A DNA stretch of 6,575 nt from NCBI GenBank assembly GCA_028227525.1, contig JAOJAE010000028.1:1-6575 (forward strand). Reading direction: 5' to 3'. The position numbers and the translations under genes are program-made. Positions 1-6,535 of the stretch are shown here, in pieces. The notes beneath the pieces were generated by a model, which saw only the letters and a program-made list of their open reading frames with translations, searched no databases and was not told the origin of the DNA. Source of the DNA: Candidatus Pelagibacter sp. (GTDB lineage Bacteria > Pseudomonadota > Alphaproteobacteria > Pelagibacterales > Pelagibacteraceae). Numbering within the stretch: position 1 is the stretch's first letter; each line of letters opens with the position of its first letter.

Positions 1-407
1 CTTTCTAAAAAAAATAATTCAGGTCTATTATTTATTGATCTAATAAATGCTACAAAATTTTTAATCAAAATTGGTTTGGTTGATATTTCTACTTGTGAAG
101 TGACTAATTGACTTTTGATTAATGAATTTAATGATATTTGAGTTTTAATATATTCAAATTCAATCGGCTTACCTATAAAAGTTATTTTAGCATCTAGTGT
201 TTTTGCATTAATTTTAAAATTTAATGGATCTAAGGTAAGTTTTATTTTTTTTAAACTGGTATCAAATCTATCATTTTTTTGTTTAACAAGATTTTGGATT
301 TGATTATTAAATCTTTCTGTCTCAATACCAACTGTGCTTAAATAAATTATTAATAAAACAAAAACTCCTAATACTATAGATGCATATCTTAAAATTTTTT
401 TACTCAT
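1..407 (-). CDS. Membrane-anchored AsmA-like protein, N-terminal part (partial)
   Basis: An uninterrupted frame of 135 codons runs from an ATG at 407 off the left edge; in DNA this AT-rich that length without a stop is good evidence of a gene. The start ATG overlaps the prfB stop (ATGA), which fixes the start and suggests translational coupling. The protein begins MSKKILRY, then has one hydrophobic segment (about residues 10-26), a likely uncleaved inner-membrane signal anchor with the rest in the periplasm. After it come alternating strands with phrases such as LTLDPLNFKINAKTLDAKI and VEISTKPILIKNFVAFIR. This pattern, an N-terminal anchor followed by repeated amphipathic beta strands that include LDPLNF-like and 'ISTKP' turns, resembles the start of AsmA/YhdP/TamB-type envelope proteins, which are linked to lipid transport between membranes. 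The family is my inference; the C-terminal part, which would decide it, is outside the window. Its position behind a peptidoglycan synthase gene fits an envelope role. Confidence 0.8.
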   Translation of the reverse strand, partial: MSKKILRYASIVLGVFVLLIIYLSTVGIETERFNNQIQNLVKQKNDRFDTSLKKIKLTLDPLNFKINAKTLDAKITFIGKPIEFEYIKTQISLNSLIKSQLVTSQVEISTKPILIKNFVAFIRSINNRPELFFLE

Positions 408-1499
408 TTAATTTCATATAAAGATTGTTCTAAAAATTCATCTAAATCTCCATCCAAAACTTTATCTGGACTTGTGCTTTCAAAATTTGTTCTATTGTCT
501 TTTACAAGTCTATATGGTTGCAAAACATAAGATCTTATTTGGTGACCCCATCCAATTTCAGATTTAGAGCTTTCTGTATTTTGATTTTCCTGATCTTTTT
601 TTTTAATTTCATAATCATATAACCTTGCTTTTAACATGTTCATGCATGTTTCTTTATTTTTATGTTGAGATCTCTCATTTTGACATTGAACAACAATTTT
701 TGATGGTATGTGGGTAATTCGTACAGCGCTATCTGTGGTGTTTACGTGTTGGCCGCCAGCTCCGCTAGATCGATAAGTGTCAATTCTCAAATCTTTTTCT
801 ATTATTTCAATATTAATATTCTCATCTACCACTGGATAAACCCATATACTTGCAAAACTTGTGTGTCTTCTTGCTCCAGAATCAAAGGGTGAAATTCTGA
901 CTAGTCTATGTATTCCAGACTCTTTTTTGAGCCAGCCAAACACATAATCACCTTCAACTTTAATTGTTGACGATTTTATACCTGCTTCATCTCCCTTATG
1001 TTCGCTAATTAAATTTGATTTAAAATTTTTTTGATCTGCCCATTTCATGTACATTCTTCTTAGCATTTCTGCCCAATCTTGACTTTCTGTGCCCCCCGCT
1101 CCCGCATGTATTTCTATATAACAATCAAGAGAATCTGCTTCGTTTGATAAAAAACATTTAACTTCATTTTTTTTTACTAAAGTTCTAAGTTCTTTAATAT
1201 TTTGAAATACTTCTTTTTGTACAGAGTCATTTTTTTCCTCTATGGCTAAATCACTTAAATCATCTAGATCTGAAAGTTTTTCTATTGAAACCTTGTGAGT
1301 ATTTAATAAATCCTCAAATAGCTTTTTTTCTTTAATTACTTTTTTTGAATTGTCTTTATCTTGCCAAAAATTGGCTTCCAACATTTTAGTATTTAATGCC
1401 TCAAGTTTTGAATGAATATTATTTTTTTCAAAGATACTCCTTAACTCTAAAGTTAATCTTTTCTATTTCTTTTTTGTAATCTTGATATTTATCATCCAT
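404..1499 (-). CDS. prfB: Peptide chain release factor 2 (RF2), made by programmed +1 frameshift
   Basis: RF2 ends translation at UGA and UAA by triggering hydrolysis of peptidyl-tRNA on the ribosome. The gene is in two frames. The first, 1499-1431, encodes 23 residues from MDDKYQDY to VKEYL and meets an in-frame TGA at 1430-1428. Skipping one T after the CTT codon continues as EKNNIHSK and joins the main frame, giving 23+341 = 364 residues, against 365 in E. coli. Landmarks in the full protein are the stop-codon reading SPF motif at about 203-205 (ISPFDSGARR) and the catalytic GGQ at about 248-250 (SSGAGGQHVN). A serine lies at the position equivalent to E. coli residue 246, as in many active RF2s. 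The N-terminal helical domain spans roughly residues 1-110. The start at 1499 overlaps the mrcA stop by one base (TGATG), with no clear Shine-Dalgarno, so initiation is probably coupled. The gene ends in TGA, a codon that RF2 itself reads. A start at 1384 would lose 38 residues of helix and has no ribosome-binding site. Confidence 0.96.
1428..1442 (-). promoter_or_regulatory. RF2 programmed +1 frameshift site
   Basis: Reading leftward, the bases are AAGGAG (1442-1437), TAT (1436-1434), CTT (1433-1431) and TGA (1430-1428). This is the arrangement known from E. coli prfB: an internal Shine-Dalgarno-like element three bases before CUU, followed by a UGA. When RF2 is scarce the ribosome pauses at UGA, the internal anti-Shine-Dalgarno contact strains it, and peptidyl-tRNA slips from CUU to UUU. 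RF2 synthesis is thereby self-limiting. The base after UGA here is A, whereas E. coli has the weakly terminating C. Both reading frames were translated by hand, and both flanks match the RF2 N-terminus. Confidence 0.95.
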
Positions 1500-3835
1500 C
1501 AGTAAAACTTTAATATATTATTAGCATCTAATCTATCATTATTTGAATATAAAACTTTTCCATCAATCACATTTTGTTTTTTATAGACTTCAATAATAGG
1601 ATTTTTAGAATTAAATTTTGCTTTTTGGCCAGTATTTGGATCAACTACCATCATTATGGTTCCCTTTGCTGCTTTAAAGGGTCTTGCATCTGATTTATTA
1701 ACTGTTTTTTCTACAAACTCCTTAAAAATAGGCAAAGCTGTTTTTGAGCCAGTTTCAAATCTACCTAGTGGGGAAGGATTATCTAAACCAACATAAACTC
1801 CGATTAGAAGATTTGATGTATATCCAATAAACCAAGTATCTGTATTTTTATTAGTCGTACCAGTTTTTCCAGCAATATTTAACTCAAGGTCTTTTAATTT
1901 TTTTGCTGTTCCTCTTTGAACAACTCCCTCAAGTATCGAAGTCATTTGGTATGATGTTTGGGGTGAAAAAATTTTTTTGTAATTATCCTCTATAACTGGA
2001 TAATCTTCACCTAAATATGAAATCTCGTCACAATTAATACATTTTCTTTTATCATTGTTAAAAATAGTTTTTCCTTCACTATCTTGAATTCTATCTATTA
2101 AAATTGGGTCAACAAGTTTTCCACCATTTACAAATACTGAATAAGCTGAGGTTAGTTTTAACAATGTTGTTTCTGCAGACCCTAGTGAAATAGATAACAG
2201 CTCTTCAGGTTTTTCATAAATACCTAAATTTTCTGAAAAATTTATGATTTTTTTAAGACCTAAGTCTTGAGCTATTCTAACTGTCATCAAATTTCTCGAT
2301 TTTTCTAATCCAACTCTCAATGTCGATGGTCCATAAAATTTTTTTCCATAATTTTCTGGTTTCCACATTTTAAGATCTTCTCCCTGATCTAAAACAATTG
2401 GAGCATCTAAAATTAACGATGTTGGAGTATAATTATTTTCAAGAGCCAAAGCATAAACAAATGGTTTAAAAGCTGATCCAGGTTGTCTTAAAGCTTGTGT
2501 CGCTCGGTTAAATTCACTTTTTTTGAAACTAAAACCTCCACTTAAAGCTAATACTCGACCTGTATAAGGATCCATAACAACAATTCCACCATTTACTTTT
2601 GGTAATTGTTTTAAACTATAATTTTTATCATCAATTTTTTTTACATAAACTATGTCACCAATTTTTAATAATTGATTAAATTCTTTTTTTGTCCAAGAAA
2701 TATCTTTAAATTGAATTTCTCCTTCTAATTTATCCTCAGTTTCTATATTTGCTGAAAATTTATTTAGCTTTTTAATTATAGCTAACTTCCAACTAATTGA
2801 ATCTTCTAAATAAAATTTATCAAGATTTTGATTCCAATTTTTTGAGTATTTTTTATTAGCAAGAGCTCCTCTCCAACCTTTTCTTTTATCATAAGATATT
2901 AATCCATTTCTAAGTGATTCGGTTGCTATCTTTTGAAACTCTAAATTTATTGGTGTGTTAATATTAAATCCTTGTTTGTAAACTTTATCATAAGTTAAAT
3001 TGTCAATTACATTTTTTCGAACATCTTCAATATAATATTGGGCATCCTCTAAAAAAATTTTTTTGGCTTTATTTAGTTTAATTTTTTCTTCTTTAAGATA
3101 ATTATACTGTTCAAGATTTATATAATTATTTTCAAATAGATTTTTTAAAACTAGATCTCTTCTAAATTTAGCTAACTCTATATCTCGATAAGGATTGTAT
3201 CTACTTGGTGCCTTTGGTAGAGCAGCTAAAAGTGCTGCTTCTCCATAATCTAAATCTTGAATAGATTTATCAAAGTATTCTAAACTTGCTGCGGCTACAC
3301 CATATGCCCCGCTTCCAAGATATATTTGATTTAAATATAGTTCTAAAATTCTCTGTTTAGATAAAGCTCTTTCTATTCTAAATGCTAAAATAGCCTCTTT
3401 TATTTTTCTATTAAGACTTACCTCATTAGTTAATAAAAAATTCTTAGCTACTTGTTGAGTGATTGTTGAGGCACCCTCAAGTCTTTTTGAAGAAATTATA
3501 TTTGAGATATTATTTATAACAGCTCTTAAAACCCCTTTTGCATCAACACCTGGATGAGAAAAGAAATTTTTATCTTCAGCAGATAAAAATGAGTTAATTA
3601 CATTTTTTGGTATTGAATTAAATGGAACAAATATCCTTTTTTCTTTTGAAAAATCTGCAACAAGCTCTCCATCACCTGAATAAACTTTACTTGATACGGG
3701 TGGCTTATAACTTTTAAGAATTTTATAATCAGGAATATTGTTTGAATAAGACCACAAAATTCCAAATATCAAAATACCCATTAATAAAAGGAAAGATAAC
3801 GATACTAATAGAGTATTTTTAAGAATTTTATTCAT
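1499..3835 (-). CDS. mrcA: Penicillin-binding protein 1A, bifunctional peptidoglycan synthase
   Basis: A class A PBP of 778 residues that polymerises lipid II into glycan strands and cross-links their peptides on the periplasmic face of the inner membrane. A single anchor helix covers about residues 8-29. The glycosyltransferase (GT51) domain follows: SAEDKNFFSHPGVD with catalytic Glu87, GASTITQQ at 121-128, RKIKE at 143-147 and KQRILELYLN at 160-169. An OB-like insertion lies near 315-410. The transpeptidase domain carries all three active-site motifs: SxxK at 454-457 (PGSAFKP, nucleophile Ser454), SRN at 513-515 and KTGT at 657-660. Length and order match the PBP1A family, so the enzyme looks complete. 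A CxxC pair (Cys599, Cys602) sits in the transpeptidase region between the SRN and KTG motifs. The gene opens an operon with prfB, whose start overlaps this TGA stop. A TATAAT lies 9 bases before the ATG. The symbol ponA is also used for this gene. Confidence 0.96.
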   Translation of the reverse strand: MNKILKNTLLVSLSFLLLMGILIFGILWSYSNNIPDYKILKSYKPPVSSKVYSGDGELVADFSKEKRIFVPFNSIPKNVINSFLSAEDKNFFSHPGVDAKGVLRAVINNISNIISSKRLEGASTITQQVAKNFLLTNEVSLNRKIKEAILAFRIERALSKQRILELYLNQIYLGSGAYGVAAASLEYFDKSIQDLDYGEAALLAALPKAPSRYNPYRDIELAKFRRDLVLKNLFENNYINLEQYNYLKEEKIKLNKAKKIFLEDAQYYIEDVRKNVIDNLTYDKVYKQGFNINTPINLEFQKIATESLRNGLISYDKRKGWRGALANKKYSKNWNQNLDKFYLEDSISWKLAIIKKLNKFSANIETEDKLEGEIQFKDISWTKKEFNQLLKIGDIVYVKKIDDKNYSLKQLPKVNGGIVVMDPYTGRVLALSGGFSFKKSEFNRATQALRQPGSAFKPFVYALALENNYTPTSLILDAPIVLDQGEDLKMWKPENYGKKFYGPSTLRVGLEKSRNLMTVRIAQDLGLKKIINFSENLGIYEKPEELLSISLGSAETTLLKLTSAYSVFVNGGKLVDPILIDRIQDSEGKTIFNNDKRKCINCDEISYLGEDYPVIEDNYKKIFSPQTSYQMTSILEGVVQRGTAKKLKDLELNIAGKTGTTNKNTDTWFIGYTSNLLIGVYVGLDNPSPLGRFETGSKTALPIFKEFVEKTVNKSDARPFKAAKGTIMMVVDPNTGQKAKFNSKNPIIEVYKKQNVIDGKVLYSNNDRLDANNILKFY

Positions 3836-3844
3836 TTTATTTCC

Positions 3845-3873
3845 ATTATATCTTGGAATTTGTTAAAGATAAG
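3845..3873 (-). promoter_or_regulatory. Putative sigma-70-type promoter of the mrcA-prfB operon
   Basis: On the minus strand a perfect TATAAT lies at 3850-3845, nine bases before the mrcA ATG. At 17-base spacing the -35 position reads CTTATC (3873-3868), a poor match, so the promoter would rely on its -10 box. Transcription starting the usual 6-8 bases after the -10 box would leave a leader of only about two to four bases, so mrcA would be translated from an almost leaderless mRNA. In a 30% GC genome a TATAAT can occur by chance; its position in a divergent gap is the main support. Confidence 0.45.
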
Positions 3874-3882
3874 GCACCAGAA

Positions 3883-3911
3883 TTAAACAAAATTTTATAA
3901 ACACTTAAAAT
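3883..3911 (+). promoter_or_regulatory. Weak candidate promoter of rne
   Basis: TTAAAC (3883-3888) and TAAAAT (3906-3911) are separated by 17 bases and lie before the rne ATG at 3940. The -10 box differs from consensus at one base, but the -35 box matches only about half. Other A/T-rich hexamers nearby (for example TATAAA at 3896-3901) could serve instead. No Shine-Dalgarno is visible before the rne start. This is a best guess within a gap that must contain a promoter. Confidence 0.3.
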
Positions 3912-3939
3912 ATTAAATGAAACAATTAATCAAATTATT

Positions 3940-5766
3940 ATGGAAAAAAATTTATACATCGATGCATCGCATCCTAACGAAACTAGAGTTGTTCTTAAAT
4001 CAGATGATAATATTGAAGACTACGAGTACGAAGGTTTAAAGAATAATTTAATTAAAAATAATATTTACCTTGGTAAGGTTAGTAGAATAGAACCATCTCT
4101 ACAAGCTGCATTTATAGATTTTGGTCGAGATAGACATGGGTTTTTATCTTTCAATGATATTCAATCAGATTATTACCAAATACCAAAAGCAGATTTAGAT
4201 AAAATTAAAGAAGAAGAAGAAAAAGCTCGTGAAGAGCTATCTAAGGAAGTTGAAGCTAAAGAAGAAGAAAATATAGCTGAAGGAAAACTTGAGATAGATG
4301 ATCCTATAAACATTGAAAAAAATCCATCAGAGGAAAGTGATAATGAAATTGATGAAAAAAATAATCTAAATGAAGAAAAAGAAAAAAAAAAAGAATCTAA
4401 GTTTAAATTCAAAAGGTATAAAATACAGGAAGTTATAAAGCCAAATCAAGTTATCTTGGTACAAGTCATAAAAGATGAACGAGGACAAAAAGGTGCTGCA
4501 CTAAGCACTTTTATTTCAATAGCAGGAAAATATATTGTTCTAATGCCTAATACACCAAAAGGTGGTGGTATATCTCGTAAAATATTTAATCCAGCAGATA
4601 GAAAAAAAATAAGAACTATTTTGAATGAAATTGAAATACCTAAAGAAATGGGTTTAATTGTGAGAACTGCAGGTAGCAATAAAACTAAAAATGAAATTAA
4701 TAATGATTTAGAAACTCTTATTAAAACTTGGAGTCAGATTAAAGACACAGCTATCAATTCTATTGCACCATCATTAATTCATCAAGAAAGTGAAATTATC
4801 AAAAGAACTTTAAGAGATATGTTTGATGATACCACACAAAATATAATAGTTGAAGGTAATGAAGGATATAAAAAAGCACAAACTTTTATGAAAATGATGA
4901 TGCCATCAAGTGTTAAAAAAGTTAAAAAATATAGAGGTAAAGTTCCATTATTTATTGAAGAAAAAATTGAACAAAAATTAAACCAAATATTTGAATCTGA
5001 AATAAAACTTAAATCAGGAGGATATTTAGTAATAAATCCCACTGAGGCACTTGTTTCTATTGATATTAACTCTGGTAGTTCAATTAAGGGTAAAAATGTT
5101 GAAAGCACTGCATTAGATACAAATATTGAAGCAGCTGAAGAAATTGCAAGACAAATAAAAATTAGAGATTTGTCTGGTCTAATTATAATCGATTTTATTG
5201 ATATGCTTAGCTATGGAAATAGAAGATTGGTAGAAAGAAAACTTAAAGAAAAATGCAGAACTGATAGAGCAAGAATTCAGATTGGACGAATAAGTAATTT
5301 TGGTCTTCTCGAAATGTCTAGACAAAGATTAAGGGAAAGTGCAATAAAATGGAAAGTAACTCTTACGGATGAGTCATTTGCTCAAAAATTACTTAAAACA
5401 GTAGAGTTAAAAGCGATTATTAACAAAGCTAAATTTGTTGAGCTTAGAGTTTGTGAGAAAATCTCTGATTTTTTAAAAGAAAATTTTCTTGATGATTTAA
5501 CTTATTTTGAAACGAAAAATAAAATGACAATAGATATTGTTAGTGATCCCACACTTATCATTCCAGAGTACATTATTAATGTTCAAAACAAATCAAAAAA
5601 AACAATTGAACTTATTGAACATTTTGAAAAATTAAAAAATTTGGAAATACAAATTAAAGAAGATAAAATTATTGATAAAAAAGAAGCTAAAAAATTTCAC
5701 AAAAAACCTTTTAAAAAGAAACCTTATTTTAAAAAAAAGTTTGTTAAAAAATCTGCAGCTATTTAA
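3940..5766 (+). CDS. rne: Ribonuclease E (RNase E/G family), compact form without zinc-link or long scaffold
   Basis: This endonuclease cuts single-stranded A/U-rich RNA and acts in mRNA decay and rRNA/tRNA maturation. The protein has 608 residues. The start [18 protein letters not shown] matches the family N-terminus. The S1 RNA-binding domain begins at about 40 ([20 protein letters not shown]), is interrupted by an acidic, charged insert (about 83-155), and resumes with [20 protein letters not shown]. The RNase H-like and 5'-sensor region follows to about 300. The DNase I-like catalytic part holds SIDINSGSS with Asp375 and IIIDFIDM with Asp418. Their spacing of 43 equals that of E. coli Asp303/Asp346, so the active site is intact. 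After [13 protein letters not shown], where relatives carry the CPxC zinc-link, no such motif appears; only Cys439 and Cys505 exist. The small domain follows, then a lysine-rich tail (about 578-608) replaces the long scaffold of E. coli RNase E. Adjacency to mrcA-prfB favours rne over rng (RNase G). Confidence 0.93.
   Translation: MEKNLYIDASHPNETRVVLKSDDNIEDYEYEGLKNNLIKNNIYLGKVSRIEPSLQAAFIDFGRDRHGFLSFNDIQSDYYQIPKADLDKIKEEEEKAREELSKEVEAKEEENIAEGKLEIDDPINIEKNPSEESDNEIDEKNNLNEEKEKKKESKFKFKRYKIQEVIKPNQVILVQVIKDERGQKGAALSTFISIAGKYIVLMPNTPKGGGISRKIFNPADRKKIRTILNEIEIPKEMGLIVRTAGSNKTKNEINNDLETLIKTWSQIKDTAINSIAPSLIHQESEIIKRTLRDMFDDTTQNIIVEGNEGYKKAQTFMKMMMPSSVKKVKKYRGKVPLFIEEKIEQKLNQIFESEIKLKSGGYLVINPTEALVSIDINSGSSIKGKNVESTALDTNIEAAEEIARQIKIRDLSGLIIIDFIDMLSYGNRRLVERKLKEKCRTDRARIQIGRISNFGLLEMSRQRLRESAIKWKVTLTDESFAQKLLKTVELKAIINKAKFVELRVCEKISDFLKENFLDDLTYFETKNKMTIDIVSDPTLIIPEYIINVQNKSKKTIELIEHFEKLKNLEIQIKEDKIIDKKEAKKFHKKPFKKKPYFKKKFVKKSAAI
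4186..4404 (+). other. Acidic low-complexity insert inside the RNase E S1 domain
   Basis: Residues about 83-155 of RNase E are almost entirely Glu, Lys, Asp, Ser and Asn, with no hydrophobic core, and sit between the two halves of the S1 fold. The stretch is likely a disordered loop or a charged single helix. Acidic insertions at this place are known in alphaproteobacterial RNase E, so this supports lineage rather than novelty. The DNA is purine-rich (GAA/AAA repeats) and includes a run of 11 adenines at 4382-4392. Confidence 0.75.
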
Positions 5767-6535
5767 TAATTCCTGTTTTTGGTGAAGATGCATTTCCGTA
5801 TAAATATTTATCAATACGTCCTGCTAAAAAAGATTGTCTTCCAGCAATCACAGCATTCTTAAACGCAAGTGCCATTTCAAAAGGTTTTTTTGCTTTGGCA
5901 ATAGCTGTATTAACTAAAACGCCATCGCAACCTAGTTCCATTGCAATTGTTGCATCTGATGCCTGCCCTAATCCTGCATCTATAATAAGGGGTAACTTGG
6001 TTTGACTTCTAATGATTTTTATATTTGTTGTATTTTGAATACCCAAACCTGATCCAATAGGAGCAGCTAAAGGCATTATTGCATCTGCACCTGAGTTTTC
6101 TAATCGTTTTGCCATTAAAGGATCGTCATTACAATAAACCATCACCTTAAAACCTTCTTTAGCTAAAACCTCTGTTGATTTTAAAGTTTCAATCATATCT
6201 GGAAATAAATTTTGTTTATCTCCTAAAACTTCCAATTTAACTAATTTCCATCCACCTATTTCTCTTGCCAATCGAAGCGTTCTTAAAGCTTCTTCCGAAG
6301 TAAAACATCCCGCAGTATTTGGTAAATAAGTAATTTTCTTTGGATCAATATAATCCATTAGGAGTGGTTTATTTTTATCACTAATGTTTACTCTTCTAAC
6401 TGCAACAGTAACAATTTCAGCCCCAGAAAGTTTAATTGCTTTAGCACACTCAGGCATACTTTTATATTTACCAGTACCAACGATTAATCGAGAATTAAAT
6501 TTTTTATTAGCAATAACTATTCTGTCATTTTTCAT
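5759..6535 (-). CDS. thiG: Thiazole synthase ThiG
   Basis: ThiG assembles the thiazole phosphate half of thiamin from 1-deoxy-D-xylulose 5-phosphate, a glycine-derived imine and sulfur delivered by ThiS thiocarboxylate. The protein has 258 residues, the usual family length, and is a cytoplasmic TIM barrel. Visible landmarks are LIVGTGKY (17-24), VAVRRVN (44-50), [13 protein letters not shown] (71-83), KLEVLGD with the Schiff-base Lys100 and nearby Glu102, [13 protein letters not shown] (154-166) and [19 protein letters not shown] (184-202). The last two are the phosphate-binding loops. The ATG at 6535 follows the thiS stop directly (TAAATG), and a strong GGAGGAGGA lies just upstream. The TAG stop at 5761-5759 lies inside the 3' end of rne, so the two genes overlap tail to tail by 8 bases. 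In SAR11 the pyrimidine branch (thiC) is reported missing while the thiazole branch is kept, which fits if the lineage call is right. Confidence 0.96.
   Translation of the reverse strand: MKNDRIVIANKKFNSRLIVGTGKYKSMPECAKAIKLSGAEIVTVAVRRVNISDKNKPLLMDYIDPKKITYLPNTAGCFTSEEALRTLRLAREIGGWKLVKLEVLGDKQNLFPDMIETLKSTEVLAKEGFKVMVYCNDDPLMAKRLENSGADAIMPLAAPIGSGLGIQNTTNIKIIRSQTKLPLIIDAGLGQASDATIAMELGCDGVLVNTAIAKAKKPFEMALAFKNAVIAGRQSFLAGRIDKYLYGNASSPKTGIIK

Larger units (their letters stand above)
3836..3939. promoter_or_regulatory. Divergent promoter region between mrcA and rne
   Basis: This 104-base gap is the only substantial intergenic space in the window, and both flanking genes start from it in opposite directions. 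It must therefore hold promoters for both operons. It is short, so neither mRNA can have a long leader. In particular there is no room for an extended structured 5' leader like the one through which E. coli RNase E regulates its own mRNA. I found no strong hairpin or inverted-repeat operator by eye. A 39-codon out-of-frame reading from an ATG at 3917 overlaps the rne start and looks spurious. Confidence 0.8.

Noticed and set aside
710..892. A 60-codon frame on the plus strand opposite prfB
   Set aside because: It lies opposite the conserved GGQ and SPF regions of RF2, where coding constraint explains the lack of stops, and resembles no protein family.
1428..1430. Idea that the prfB TGA is a disabling mutation or sequencing error (pseudogene)
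   Set aside because: The TGA is flanked by the exact spacing of the known recoding signal, and the rejoined protein has the normal family length.
3917..4036. Short open frame of about 39 codons starting [13 protein letters not shown] just upstream of and overlapping the start of rne
   Set aside because: It overlaps the well-supported RNase E N-terminus out of frame, has no ribosome-binding site, and is rich in residues expected by chance from this DNA. A leader peptide role cannot be excluded, but nothing supports it.
4173..5108. Three open frames on the strand opposite rne, rich in Ser, Phe and Ile
   Set aside because: They mirror the Glu/Lys-rich codons of RNase E, which rarely give stops on the other strand. 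They have no recognisable domains or ribosome-binding sites.
3940..5766. Alternative call of RNase G (rng) because the C-terminal scaffold is missing
   Set aside because: The N-terminal style, the acidic S1 insert and the position next to mrcA-prfB fit alphaproteobacterial RNase E better. A second family member elsewhere in the genome would be needed to reopen the question.
5700..5800. Possible rho-independent terminator in the A/T-rich 3' end of rne
   Set aside because: The T- and A-runs here encode lysines of the tail, and I could find no stable GC-containing stem before a T-run.
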